From Ichthyophis bannanicus (Eukaryota; Chordata; Amphibia; Gymnophiona; Ichthyophiidae): DNA of 64,000 nt. The notes under the pieces were generated by a model. That model made no database searches. It was not told the DNA's origin and saw nothing but the letters and a program-made list of their open reading frames with translations. The stretch spans positions 189,030,184-189,094,183 of the forward strand of contig CM066044.1 of the NCBI GenBank assembly GCA_033557465.1, in the 5' to 3' direction. Every line of letters starts with the position of its first letter. Within the stretch, counting starts at the first letter, position 1. The translations under genes were made by a program, and so were the position numbers. This document shows, piece after piece, positions 34,991-46,109 of this stretch.

Positions 34991-35300
34991 GAGGTTACTT
35001 GCCTGTAACAGGAATTCTCCGTGGACAGCAGGATAAGTCAGCCACAATAGGTGACGTCATCCGACGGCGCCGAGACGGAAGTACTCTCTATAGCTCAGAA
35101 GGGCTTTAGCCCTTCTGAGCATGGGCTACCAGGCCACACCTCCAGGTCCGCCCCTAGCTAGCCACTGAGTTACTAGCTGAGCCCACTGCTAGGGCGTGTA
35201 CTCGGGAGAAGACCATGACCTTGTAGGGGAGGAGGGCAGGAATGTGTAGCTGACTTATCCTGCTGTCCACGGAGAATTCCTGTTACAGGTAAGTAACCTC
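34991..35300 (-). repeat. DIRS 3' terminal repeat with internal inverted repeat
   Basis: A 52-base inverted repeat with one mismatch occupies 34991-35042 and 35249-35300 (GGTTACTTGCCTGTAACAGG and its inverse CCTGTTACAGGTAAGTAACC, plus GTCCACGGAGAATT). A third, partial copy of the outer sequence follows at 35312-35345 (CAAGCAGGATGAGTCAGCCA). The region also contains a small hairpin (CAGAAGGGCTTTAGCCCTTCTG) near 35096. Confidence 0.82.
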
Positions 35301-35689
35301 GCTTTCTCCTAGGACAAGCAGGATGAGTCAGCCACAATAGGTGCCTCCCAAGCTATGCAGAGCTGAGGTGCAAGGTGCGGTCGAGTGAAGGAGGCAATAC
35401 CAGGAGATTGTGAAAGTTGCCTGTTTATTGTGAATAGGGTAGGCATTGCCTAACAATATACAGTGCAGGTAGAGCTTATCAAGACAATACTGCAAAAAAA
35501 CAACTGCAGTTGCAGAGACTGCTGGTACATAGTGCAAAGGTGCAAGTAACAGTGCAGAATAATTTCACAGCAACAACAATACTAGTGTAATTGGTGCAAG
35601 TAACAATGCAGAAGAACTTCGTACGGCAATAACACAGGATCAGTGCTGTAGAGGTGGACGGTTCAGTCCGGGGTTCAGATTACAGACAT

Positions 35690-36970
35690 TGCAGTTCTAC
35701 AGTGGCTAGGACTAGCTCGGTTGAAGGCAAGGTTCTCATTGGAGAGGTCGTGGCAATAGTGTTTTTGGAATGTATGAGGGGACGACCATGTGGCTGCTTT
35801 ACAGATGTCTGCCACAGGGACTGACTTTAAGTTGGCAATGGACGAGGCCCTCACTCTTAGCTGATGTGCATTGACTGGGGGAGTAGGCTGTGCGCCCGCT
35901 CGTACTAAGCAGAAGGCGATACAAGCCGAGATCCAGAGGGACAGTGTCCATTTGGAGACCGGTCATCCAGGTTTGTTGGGGTGATAGGAGACGTACAGTT
36001 GCATCCCCTTGGGCTGAGGCGCAGTCCTGTGGAGATAGACGCGGAGGGCCCTGATGCAGTCCAGGGTGTGTAGCCTTTTCTCCTCTGGGGAGAAGTGTGG
36101 TCAGGGTGGAAGCTAGGGAGTTCTATGGACTGGTTGATATGGAAGGCAGAGGCCACTTTAGGCACAACCTTTGGGTGCGTACGGAAGGAAGCCCTGTCGT
36201 TGATGAGCTGGGTGTAGGGTGGGTGCATTACCAGGGCTTGCAGCTCGCTGATCCGTCGGGCTGACATGATGGCGATTAGGAACAGGGTTTTCCAGGAGAT
36301 GTGCTTCATGTCCGCTGAGTGAAGGGTCTCGAAGGGATGCAGGGTGAGCTGGCCAAGAATGGCATTGAGGTCCCAGTGAGGGATAGGGTCCCTGCATGGA
36401 GGGTGAAGGTTGGTGAGGCCTTTCATGAAGCGGGCCATGATGGGCAGAGCAGCAATGGATACGTCTCCGCAGCGGTCATGGAATGGATTGAGGCTCGATT
36501 GGATCTGCAGCGGTCATCGGATGGATTGAGGCTGCGATTGCAGTGAGGTGTACTCGGATGGATTGAGGTTGTAGCTTTTGCTGAGAGAGTCCCGTGAGGT
36601 ATTGCAGCACCTGCGCTGTGGGACAGGAGAAAGGGTTTAGTCGCTGGGCGGAGCACCAGGAGGTGAAGCGTTTCCATTTCAGGCCATATGATTTCCTCAT
36701 AGAAGGGCGTCTGGCTGCGAGAACCACGTGCATGACCTCAGGCGGAAGGTGGAGGGGAGATAGGGCTATCTGCTCAGCCTCCATGCTGTTAAGGACAGGG
36801 TCTACAGACTGGGGTGCAGGGTGTTGCCATTGTCCTGAGAGATTAGGTCTGGTCATAGGGGAAGGCGGATTGGGGCTTCCCGTGTCAGGCGGAGGAGGAG
36901 CGAGAATCACCCCTCGCGAGGCCAGTGGGGCGTGATGAGGATGGCTTGCGCCCTGTCTGAGATGATGCAC
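35690..36970 (-). pseudogene. DIRS tyrosine recombinase remnant
   Basis: The enzyme would join circular cDNA to the chromosome. The N-terminal core-binding region has SMRKSYGLKWKRFTSWCSAQ and VLQYLTGLSQQKLQPQSIRV at 36720-36560. The catalytic domain starts with DMKHISWKTLFLIAIMSARR and ISELQAL near 36300-36235, whose Arg is the first catalytic residue. In another frame, near 35870-35730, lie VNAHQLRVRASS (the H-x-x-R pair) and WSSPHTFQKHYCHDL with the likely nucleophilic Tyr. A local duplication of GGATGGATTGAGGCTG-like units at 36483-36570 and a later frame change disrupt it. Confidence 0.8.
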
Positions 36971-38610
36971 TGTAAGGTCAGCGGTATCAGGGGGAAGGGC
37001 AGGAATGCGTGCACTAGTGACCAGTCCCCGTCGAATGCATCTGGGGCGATGCTGTGGCGCGAGGGGCGCTTCGAGCAGAAGATGTCACGTTTGGTGTTCC
37101 CCTCCATGGCAAAGAGGTCAATTTGTGGTTGTCCCCACTGCTGGAAGATAGTGAGGGACACCTGGCAGTTGAGTGTCCATTCGTGAGGGCTGAGCTGGTG
37201 GCTAAGCCGATCTGCCAGTTCGTTCTGGAGTCCTGGAAGGTAAGATGCCTGGATGAGGCAGCGGTTGTGTAGGGCAAATGCCTATATTTGAAGGGCTTCC
37301 CTGCAGAGGGCTTGGGAGCCGGTCCCACCTTGTTTGTTGATGTAGAACATTGCTACCTGGTTGTCGGTTCGGAGAAGGATCTATTTTCCGCGGATCAGGC
37401 TCTGAAACATTTTGAGAGCATGTTGGACTGCCCTGAATTCCAGGAGATTGATATGGTAAGACCGCTCAGGCATTGTCCATGCTCCCTGGGTGCGGAGGTG
37501 AAGGCAGTGCGCTCCCCATCCCGAATGGGAGGTGTCCGTGGTTATGGTCAACTGATGGACTGATTGCCTCAGAGGGCAGCCTCGTGCGAGGTTCTTCCTG
37601 TGGGTCCACCAGCACAGGGACGCTAACACTGCGGCATCCATGGGAATGTGAGAGCCGAGGGGCTGTGAGTGCTGGTTCCAATGTGACCTTAGGTGCCATT
37701 GTAAATGGTGCATGTGGAGTTTCGCCGTGGTTACCACTTGGGTTGATGCTGCCATGTGGCCCAGAAGGCAGAGGAGCATTCTGGCAGTCGTGGGGCCGGT
37801 TGCAGAGGCTTGCCGAATCAGTTGAACAATGGCATCCCTTCGAGGGAGCGGTAGGAACGCCCTGGAGACTGTGGTGTCTATGATTGCTCTGATGAACTCG
37901 AGGCGTTGAGCAGGTTGCAGGTGCGATTTTTGGTAGTTCACCAGGAAGCCCAGGGATGACAAGAGAGAGATGGTTTGTCATGTGGCAGAGGTGGCTTCGA
38001 GCAGAGAGGGTGCTGAGATCAGCCAGTCATCCAGATATGGGAATACGCATACGCCCCTCTTGCGGAGGTGGGCGGCAGCAACGGCCACACATTTGGTGAA
38101 AACTCGTGGTGCAGGAGAGAGTGCGAAGGGGAGGACTTTGTATTGGAAGTGTTTCCCCAGGATCTGGAAGTGGAGGAATTTGCAGTGGTCCTTGTGAATA
38201 CTGACATGAGTGTAGACGTCCATGAGGTCCAGGGATGAGAGCCACTCCCCGCATTGGATGAGGGGTAGGATGGAACCAAGGGAATGCATCCTGAACTTTT
38301 CCTTGACGATAAATTTGTTGAGGTTGCGGAGGTCGAGGATGGGGTGGGACCCCCCTGACTTCTTGGGGACCAAGAAGTATCTGGAATAGAATCCGGAGTG
38401 AACTTCCTCTGAAGGTACGGGTTCTATTGCCTTGGAAGCCAAGAGAGAGAATATTTCTGCTGTTAGGTCCGTGAGAGGGGCGGTTCCCGCTTCTTCTCAG
38501 GGAGGTTTGCATTGCCATGGTGCGGTGTGGAACCTGATGCGGTACCCATCTTTGATGATTTGGAGGACCCACTTGTCCGTTGTGATGGACTCCCAAGTCG
38601 GCAGGAAGGC
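36907..38610 (-). pseudogene. DIRS reverse transcriptase-RNase H, nearly intact
   Basis: From the 5' side, WVLQIIKDGYRIRFHTAPWQ lies near 38565 and LLASKAIEPVPSEEV near 38445. Then FYSRYFLVPKKSGGSHPILD, LNKFIVKEKFRMHSLGSILP, and a YLDDWLISAP box with both catalytic Asp near 38040. After SHLQPAQRLEFIRAIIDT, the RNase H region has TTDTSHSGWGAH near 37520. A TAG stop at about 37383 is followed by RTDNQVAMFYINKQGG and YLPGLQNELADRLS. The conserved post-RNase H block (QPQIDLFAMEGNTKRDIFCS and DWSLVHAFLPFPLIP) runs to 36907. A stop or frameshift near 37970 and the TAG are the main lesions. Confidence 0.85.
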
Positions 38611-38715
38611 GGTGAGCTGACCCCCAGTGGGGGGGGGTAGGCTTTGTGATGCTTGTCAAAAGAACTGGCTGGGTTTGGTAGACCCGGCTTGGGGGGTCTT
38701 TTGTTGTCTCCATTC

Positions 38716-39027
38716 TCATTGGTGAGGTTTGTTGTGGTAGGAGGCCTGTTGAGGCTGTGGCTTGTACCGTGGCTGTTGCCATTTGTGATAGGAGTTGTAT
38801 TGCCATTTTGAGGATGCATACGGCTTCTGTTGATAGGAGCTCTTGCGGGCAGGACGTTCTAGGCCTTCGTCCGTGAGGGTTTGTAGCATGATGCAGTGGT
38901 CCTTCATAGTAGTGACGGTGTCGGTAATCCTGTTGCCGAATAGAGAGTCTCCAATAAAGTCCCCAAGTTTTAAACTCTTTTTGTCGGAGTATACCAAGGG
39001 AGGAATGAAACTTTTATTCATCCACAC
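38716..39027 (-). pseudogene. DIRS gag C-terminal part
   Basis: The open frame has FIGDSLFGNRITDTVTTMKD, typical of the region before the end of DIRS Gag, followed by a basic Gln/Tyr/Lys-rich tail (SSYQQKPYASSKWQY, HKWQQPRYKPQPQQ). It lies upstream of RT on the same strand. Gag sequence stops at about 39030, where a Penelope-like fragment begins. The N-terminal part is found 14 kb away at 53345-53995. Confidence 0.72.
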
Positions 39028-39034
39028 CTGCCGA

Positions 39035-39560
39035 TAAACTCCTTTTATTCATAAATAGGTCCACCTCAGTACTTTATACATTATACACGCCTCTTATCTG
39101 AAACAAGTCACAGTCGAAGTTGTAGTTGAAATGCAAATTATCCACACCGTTGCCATTCAGAAAAGAAATTCACATGACGTGCACGTTTCGGGAGCCATTC
39201 CCTGTCTCAAGTGCCTTTACTAGCCATGTTCATGTGCAACTGTGTCAAAACGCCGTCCCATGGCTTATATAAGGACTTTCAAACTCAATTGGCTGAGCCA
39301 TTCCGCTTCAAAGGAGAACCTCCAATGGAAATAGGAAATACCCCACTCACAAGAGAATCCCTACTATCATTGGTTAATCTCAACAAATGCTATCTCATGA
39401 TGTGGTTGATCATAGATCAGGTCCCTCGTGATACTTGCGGAGGTGATAGGACGTATAAGCTTCAATGGCTTGAGCAACGTTGGATATTCATTTTAAATAC
39501 CATACATCCAAATGGACTTAATCGTGAGATTGATTGGAATAGTCTTCTGTGAATAATTTG
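39035..39560 (+). mobile_element. Penelope-like element, endonuclease C-terminus and 3' end
   Basis: The open frame 39211-39552 ends with DRTYKLQWLEQRWIFILNTI, HPNGLNREIDWNSLL. This corresponds to the end of the GIY-YIG endonuclease of Penelope-like elements (pattern L..RE..WI..LNT..P.GLN...D). Just upstream, CACGTTTCGGGAGCCATTCC at 39180 is the kind of block found before the endonuclease in this group. The RT is missing. Confidence 0.65.
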
Positions 39561-39589
39561 ATGACATCATGAGATTCTATCGCTGCCCA

Positions 39590-41820
39590 CGAGCTCCCTA
39601 AGTGCCGGATTTCAGAGCCGCTAAGGGAGAGATTCTCCCTCGCGGCTCTGTTAAGCCGCTGGCGCTGATGGGAAACAGGATTTCCCGTTTCCCATCAGCC
39701 CCGCGGGCTTAAATAGAGCCACGAGAAAGGGAAACTCTCCCTTCGCAGCTCTGAAAAGCCCACGCTGAGGGATATGAGGCCACATGGAGGACTCTGCCGG
39801 GCAGGGGGGGCCCTGCAGGATGCTCGGTTCTGCCGCTGCCATGGCGGCAGCAGCAGCAGCAAATTTGTTTTTTTAAAATCTACCTGGGTTATGGGGGGGC
39901 TAAGATTGGAAGTGGGCTGATGGGGGGGTAGGACTGGTAATGGGCTGATGGGGGGGCCAGGACTGGTAATGGGCTATGGGGGGTGGGGGCTAGGACTGGA
40001 AATGGGCTAATGGGGGGGGCTAGGACTGGTAATGGGCTATGGGTGGGCTAGGACTGGAAATGGGATGATGGGGGGTCTAGGACTGGTAATGGGCTATGGG
40101 GGGGCTAGGACTGGAAGTGGGCTGATGGGTTTAGGACTGGGAAGGGGCTATGGGGGGACTAAGACTGAAAATGGGGTGATGCAGGGTTAGGACTGGTAAT
40201 GGGCTATGGGGGTGGGACTAGGACTGGTAATGGGCTGGGGGGTTGCTAGGACTGGAAATGGGCTGAGTGGAAGAGGGGGCTTGAACTGAAAATAGCTGAT
40301 AGGGAAGGGGGCTTGGAATGGAAATGGGCTGTGAGGGGAGGGAGATAGCACTGGAAATGGGCTGAGGGGGGCGCTAGGACAGGAAATGGGCTGATGGAGG
40401 GGCTAGGATAGGACTGAAAATGGGCTGTTGGGGGGTGCAAAGATTCAAAATGGGCTGTGGTGGGGGCTTGGATTGAAATGGACTCATGGAGGGGCTAGAA
40501 CTGGAAGTAGGCTCATGGGGGGCTTGGATTGGAAATGGGCTGAGTGGAGGGGAGCTAGGATTTGACATTGGCTGATGGTGGGGCAAAGAAAGGACTAGAA
40601 ATGGGCTGATGGAAGGCTGGGATTACAAATGAGCTGATGGAGGGACTCGGATAGGACTTGAAATGGATGGGGGAGCTAGGACTGGAAATGGGCTGATGGT
40701 GTGGCTAGGATAGGATTGGAAATGGGCTGATGGGGGGCTAGGACTGGAAATGGGCTGATGCGGGGACTAGAAGGGAGCGGATGCTGGGTGGGGCTGGAAC
40801 TAGAAGGGAGCTGATGTTGGGGGAGGATTAGAATGAGATGGAGCTGGGAGAGTGAAATGGAGAGGGGAAAATCTTTTTTGTGTGGGAGGGAAGATAAATC
40901 TACAATTGGCCAGGTATTGGGAGAGTAAGTGGGGGATTGAGGATGGAGGGGTAAAATTTGAGTGGATGAAATAGGAATGAGGAAAGAGCAAAAGGAGAAA
41001 GATTAGTATGTTAAAGCAGATGTATAGAGAGAATGGAAAAAAAACTAGAAGAGAGAAGAAAGGACAAATGGACAGCAGACAATGGAGAGTTAGCAGAAGA
41101 CACGAAGAAACTAGAAGAAAGTGGCTGGAGCAATTGCAACTGAAAAAAATGCACAAAAGGTGGAAAGATATCTCTTTATTTTGAATTTATTAACTGGAAT
41201 ATGTCAGCTCTGGGAAATGTGCATCATTAACGTCTGCGCTTTGTTTAGTACAAGAGGAAATTAATTTATAGTTTTATTTCTACAGTGTTGTTGTACATTC
41301 CAAGTTTGGCTTTTGGGGTTCCCAGTTCAATTATTGTCTTCCTGTTTCTAAATTGTGATTCCTTGTTTGGTGATGGTCTATGTTCTGCATGTGTAACTGA
41401 GCTGAGGTATTCTGTTTATGTAATTCCTATTTGACATTGCCACTTGTTCTCTTTCCCCATTAGGTCATGTATTTTTATTCTCTGAAATGTATTGGTTTAA
41501 TATTTACAGTGTTGCCTTTTGATACGTAATGGTGCTTTGTGAGTCCTGGTAGTGCTGTTACGATACGGCGGATTTGTTATGGGTTCTAAATGGACAGTGT
41601 TTGTAGTAATTCTTAATGTGCCTGGCGGTTGGCACTGGATTATAGTAATGTAGAAATCTCTCAGTCTTTCTTTATCCATACACTCATTAAGAGGCATGTT
41701 TACTAAAAGTTAGAGTGTGGTAACATTATGCAAATATTTATGCAAATGTGACCCTTATGCAAATGAGGCCCCACACCCAGTCTCCGCACATGGCCCCGAA
41801 CCCCCCTTGGGCCGCCACTG
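39590..41820 (-). mobile_element. Non-autonomous hAT-like element with minisatellite (inverted, truncated copy)
   Basis: This is the inverted relative of 46984-49707. It has the same palindrome region (39600-39770), the same minisatellite (G-rich here) and the same unique end (TTATGCAAATATTTATGCAA near 41740; CTGGCGGTTGGCACTGG near 41622). Its right terminus GGGCCGCCACTG resembles an hAT end (CAGTGGCGGCCC inverted). The other terminus is missing, cut inside the palindrome next to the Penelope fragment. Confidence 0.7.
39890..40800. repeat. G-rich minisatellite inside the hAT-like element
   Basis: Imperfect units of about 27-32 bases follow the pattern GGCTAGGACTGGTAATGGGC followed by TATGGGGGG or TGATGGGGGG, repeated some 30 times. 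Most units carry G runs of four to seven, so G-quadruplex formation is possible. The coding-like frames here are products of the repetition. Confidence 0.9.
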
Positions 41821-41828
41821 ATCAGGCT

Positions 41829-42790
41829 GTATGGGTTGCCGATGTCCAGGGCAGCGCAGGCATCCATTGATAGCAGCAGCAGTCAGGGCCACTCAGTGTC
41901 TCTTTTTACGCATGGTTGCAGCAATCAGTGGGGGCACCAATGGTAATCATTGGCAGCCATGCTGAGTGGGCCAATAGTAACATGTCAGGCTGGCATTGGC
42001 CATTGTACTGAGAGAGAGGCCAATGGCCATGGCAGCAGCAGACGATCACAGCCAGAGGAATCTGGGCAGCCAATTTGAGGAAGGCCCCCAACATTTGCAA
42101 GGCCTGGCCAGCAGTGCTGAGGTAGACAATGACACTATCAGGGTAGCCGGAGGATTTAAAGGGACCTAAAGAAAAACCAGGAGCCTTGCAGTACTGGTTA
42201 GCAAAGCAAGTTATCAGCATTGAACTGCATAGCACATGATGAGGGAATCAGTGTCAGAGGATGGCTGCGTGTTCTGCGGTGGCATGAGACACCTCTGGTG
42301 AGTAGATAAGAGGAAGAAGCAGCAGACAGTGGGGGCAGCAGTGTCAGTACAAGCCAGCAAACCAGCAGTTGGCAGACCTTGGTGGCGGGACCGCAACTAG
42401 CTGACCAGCAATGGCAGGTTCGGATGAGATTGCCAGTGGCCAAGAGTAGAGAACCAGAGAGTCAAGCATGGGCAAAGGACGGCAGTCGGGTGATGAGAGG
42501 AGGAGAATGGACAAAGGAAGGTGAGAAAGTGAGAACTATCAGAAAAGGGGAACACCTGAGTAGGGTAGACAGGGAACAGGGACCACCACAGCAACCAGCT
42601 AGACAGCTGGGTGAGTACTGTGATACATCTGAGGGGCAACCTCATGAAGAAGCACTCATAGAGGGTGGAACAGAGGTGGCCTTGGCAGCTACATAGGTTT
42701 GAGGCGCAAGGTAACAGTGACAGTAGACTACTGCAAGTGTTGGGTACAGGGAACACCTGAAAGAAAAGGGCAAGCAGCAATTTTTGTGTA
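41829..42790. other. Unassigned stretch within the insertion cluster
   Basis: The sequence is GC-moderate with CAGCAG-type simple motifs (41865-41880, 42310-42350). No family or conserved coding is recognised. Confidence 0.35.
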
Positions 42791-42794
42791 AATT

Positions 42795-43078
42795 ATTGTG
42801 ATCAATCAAATGTATATTTATAATCTGATCAATCAAATAATCTGATCAATCAAATGTATATTTATTAGCTCATTTGTTGCTCAAACCTGGATGATCAAAA
42901 TGTAATGTATATTTGTAATTTCTATGTGATTGTGCTGTACCCCTCCCTCAAATCATAATGTATCTTTATTTCTGATTCTATACTTTACTCCCTTGTATTT
43001 TACACCATTGGTCCACTGCTGATCGCTGGAAGTGGCGGCTTACAAATGTAAACCAAATAAATAAATAAATAAATTTTG
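42795..43078 (+). mobile_element. L2-like LINE 3' tail with short tandem repeats
   Basis: AATCAAATGTATATTTATAA-type units repeat at 42798-42865. The end GGCGGCTTACAAATGTAAAC followed by AAATAAATAAATAAATAAAT matches the 3' end style of L2-related LINEs. Confidence 0.5.
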
Positions 43079-43254
43079 GGGTCAACAGGATATAGGATAT
43101 AGGGAGGTCCAATGGTGGGAAAGGTGGCTATGGTGCCTTGTCAAAGCCAGCTGAATAAATTTGCACAACAGGCATCATTGATAGCTATGTCCCCCCAGCA
43201 GTTAAATTATCTAAAAACATTTATATTTTTTCACTGCTGCAGAAAGAGGAAAAG

Positions 43255-43410
43255 CATTGTGACTGTTTATTGTTGTTTATTCTTTATTTCAGAGTTGACT
43301 GACCGCCTTTATCTGCATGCACCAAAGCGGTTTATAACAAAATCCAAATAAAAAATACAATAGTAAAAAACACAAAATAAAACAAAAAGAAACACAAAAA
43401 ACCAGTAGTA
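43255..43410 (-). mobile_element. LINE 3' end, probably L2-like, antisense
   Basis: TTTATTCTTTATTTCAGAGT, ACCGCCTTTATC and AAGCGGTTTATAACAAAAT form the inverted 'cGGTTTAtAAA...AAATAAA' tail structure also seen at 31340 and 56650. Confidence 0.45.
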
Positions 43411-43499
43411 TCAAAGACAGCCCTGAGGCTCACGTCCCTACAGCTGCTAGGGAAAATGCCAACTGAAGGAAAAGAGGATAGAGACAATAATTAAGAATA

Positions 43500-43899
43500 C
43501 TGGGCCTGATATCCAAAGGCATTTACATGGTTTACAAACTTGTAAACTGTGTAAATGCTGCTTAAAGGGATATTCAGCAGCACTAACATGGTTAGTGTCG
43601 CTGAATATCCCCGATTATCTCCGATACATACATCGATGCTGTCACTAGACGGGCAATGGCATATTGCACCACTGCCCAGTTAGCACACGTGGGTTAAAGG
43701 TGCAGCAAAAGCTGGCCTATCTTTTAACCACAGGTGATAAACCGGCAGCGGTGCAATATTGCCACTGCCCGGTTAGCTTCTGCAGGCTTGTGGGCTGTGT
43801 GGCAATCCAGATATTCAATGCTGGGGCCGCATATGACCCTGGCATTGAATATCTGGGGTTAAAGGTCAGCGGCAATGGCTTTATGTCTTAGCAGTGCTA
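43500..43899. repeat. Dispersed repeat with paired GATATTCAG / CTGAATATC motifs
   Basis: GGGATATTCAGCAGCACTAA and TTAGTGTCGCTGAATATCCC form a hairpin at 43568-43611. Further CCAGATATTCAATGC / GCATTGAATATCTGG pairs frame 43807-43859. It is related to 7700-8090. The terminal repeats are not defined. Confidence 0.45.
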
Positions 43900-44880
43900 G
43901 ATATCCCAGAAAATATATTAGGTCCATTGTTTCCTGGTGTGCAGTGTTTAGAATAATAGCCAGCATAGTTGGTGAAAAAACACCAGAGATGTGTAGAGAC
44001 CTGTTTAAATATCAGCAAGTAATATGCGATGCTTATAGAACATATAGAGGTCCCACCTGGCTAGAATTCAATGATGTTTTGAAGGAATATGGCCATTAAG
44101 TATTCTAAGTTGGGAAATAAAGGCTTTGATTTGTGGATATTTACGATGACACAACACAGCAAGAAGGGCCAGGGCTTCAATGAGTCAGGACAGCACACCA
44201 GGAGCTATGAGGTGAGCAGGGAGGCAGAAGGGAACAGGGGGAAATGGAAAAGGGGTCAAGGCATGTTGGGGGCATCCAGAAGGGGGAGTTCAGGTTATTT
44301 AATAGTGGTTTTTGCAGATTCCAGAGCCAATGCAAATTCAAACATGCCATTCCCAGTTTAAATGCTCAACAGGGGGGGGGGGAGTGATCTGAAGCACATG
44401 TAGCACTCTGTTCACTGGCCATATCACCTAGTAACATTAAGGCATTGGAAGATAGCTTATGGGATTATCTAGCAGGGGAAGCAACTTGGTTACTAAAGGG
44501 ATTCCAAGAGGGTTCTGTAATACCCTATGCGAGCTGGTTAGGGGCAGATCAGCATGCAACCTAAAATCCACATTGGACAACCCGACAGTTGTAGTTAGCA
44601 AGATAGATAAGGAAAGGTTACTAGGTGGAGTAGCAAGGGCCATTCAAAACAAAACCATTAAAGAACTTGATTATTTCCAAATTCAGCCTGGTCCCTAAAA
44701 AAGAGCCAGGAGAATTCTGCCTTATCCAACACTTGTCCTTCCTGGAGGACAGATCAGTGAATGATTTCCTAGATAAGGATCTCTGCTCAGCCACATATGC
44801 ATCATTGAACCAGGCTTTGGAAAGGATAAGAAAATAAGATAAGAAAGGAGCTTGACTGGTGAAAACAAATATAGAATTGG
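43900..44880 (+). pseudogene. Ngaro/DIRS-like retroelement gag and RT N-terminus
   Basis: Two blocks are readable. The first resembles the Gag region of Ngaro/DIRS-like YR elements (LFKYQQVICDAYRTYRGPTW, LEFNDVLKEYG, near 44000-44095). The second is the pre-RT and RT start: WLLKGFQEG, NLKSTLDNPTVVVSKIDKER, then after a frameshift KKEPGEFCLIQHLSFLEDRS, VNDFLDKDLCSATYASLNQA at 44697-44820. The last segment is the conserved PKKEPGEFRLIHHLS region. It is interrupted at about 44885 by an L2 and continues at 45970. The family call is from memory of this protein group. Confidence 0.6.
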
Positions 44881-44884
44881 TATT

Positions 44885-45965
44885 ATGGCTTTATCTTTAT
44901 CTTTATTAAAACATTTGATAAACCGCTACTGCCGAAGCATAGAGCAGTGTACAATAAAAGGTCTACACTGCAAATCATAGAAAAGAACGCCATAAAATGA
45001 AAGGAAAGTAAAACACAGCACACAGCAATAAAAGCAAATAACTAAATAGTTAAATTTAAAATAAAGAAAGCTACATCTAAAAACAAAAGGAAGCAAGACA
45101 CCAACAAACAAACAGCACAACATGGGGAGACAACTCTATGGTCAGGGGGGGTACTGGCAGGAAGGTCATAAGCCTGTGTGAACAGATGTGTTTTGAGTAG
45201 TGACTTGAATTGAGGATAAGAGGATTCTAATCTGAGGGAAGGTGGTAGAGAATTCCAGAGAAATGGACCAAGAAAGAAAAAGGCGGAATGTCGAGTCTGC
45301 TTTAAACGAGCTTGTGACGGAGAAGGTAGTGATAAACGATTGGCGTGAAAAGACCGGAGTTGACGATAAGGAGTGTGAAGAGAAACCAGATCCGCAAGAT
45401 ACAAAGGATGACCAGTATGAATAGCACGGTGAATCAGAATCAGAAACTTATATTGATAGCGGAAACGGAGTGGTAGCCAGTGCAGACGGAGAAAGAGGGG
45501 AGTGACATGATCAAACGGCCGGGAAAAAGTGATAAGGCGGGCTGCAGTGTTTTGAATGGATTGCAATCGTTGAAGCTGATATTTAAGGAGGTTGGCTAGG
45601 AAAACATTACAATAGTCAAGTCTACTAACCACCAAAGCCAGAAACAAAGTGACCAAAGAGTCAGGGGAAAAGAGAGAACGAGTAGCCCGAATCTGCCGAA
45701 GGGTCACAAAGGACCGCCGAGTGAGTGAAGAAATGTGATCATGAAAAGAAGTGTGGAATCAAGAATAACCCCCAGGTAACGGAAAGAAGAAACAAGAGGA
45801 ATAGAAACTGAATCAATCATAGGAGAGACCGTAAGACAGGAACCGCTAAGAGATACCCACATAGCCGTGGATTTTGAGGGGTTTAAGTGAAGAAAGTTCT
45901 GCGAGAGCCAAGATGCAATGTGGGACAGACAATCATTTAGTGGGGTAATATCCCAATTCACCCAT
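44885..45965 (-). mobile_element. L2 LINE 3' half, antisense, nested in the YR element
   Basis: The RT thumb and C-terminal domain are open on the minus strand: CLSHIASWLSQNFLHLNPSK and FRYLGVILDSTL at 45976-45780, then SRLDYCNVFLANLLKYQLQR, HVTPLFLRLHWLPLRFRYQY, FKSLLKTHLF at 45707-45150. The 3' end lies near 44885 (AAACATTTGATAAACCGCTA). Both flanks belong to the same Ngaro-like RT. Confidence 0.8.
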
Positions 45966-45969
45966 TTTG

Positions 45970-46108
45970 CTTCCACCTATTGGATTTCAAGTTCAAGGAG
46001 TGCTCAGTGTCCTGTTCATTCTTTGAAAGGTTCACCACATTCTTACAATGGTCTTTGGAAAGGTTAGTCAGAGAAGGTAGGATCGTTCACTATCTGGATG
46101 ACTTAGTT
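45970..46108 (+). pseudogene. Ngaro/DIRS-like RT, catalytic segment
   Basis: This continues the RT split by L2: FKFKECSVSCSFFERFTTFL, QWSLERLVREGRIVHYLDDL. The motif HYLDD holds the catalytic Asp pair. Similarity stops at about 46108, where a CR1 linker sequence (KKKLKGAVAKVKDLHHTW) starts. The rest of this element (RNase H, recombinase) is not in the window. Confidence 0.6.
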
Positions 46109-46109
46109 A

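Noticed and set aside
36000..38900. Plus-strand frames (for example 37473-37883)
   Set aside because: They are antisense shadows of the DIRS RT, RNase H and recombinase, whose motifs read on the minus strand.
39651..40586. Pro/Ser-rich open frames (SAHFQSYPSP-type repeats)
   Set aside because: They are translations of the G-rich minisatellite on its minus strand. The repetition alone keeps the frames open.
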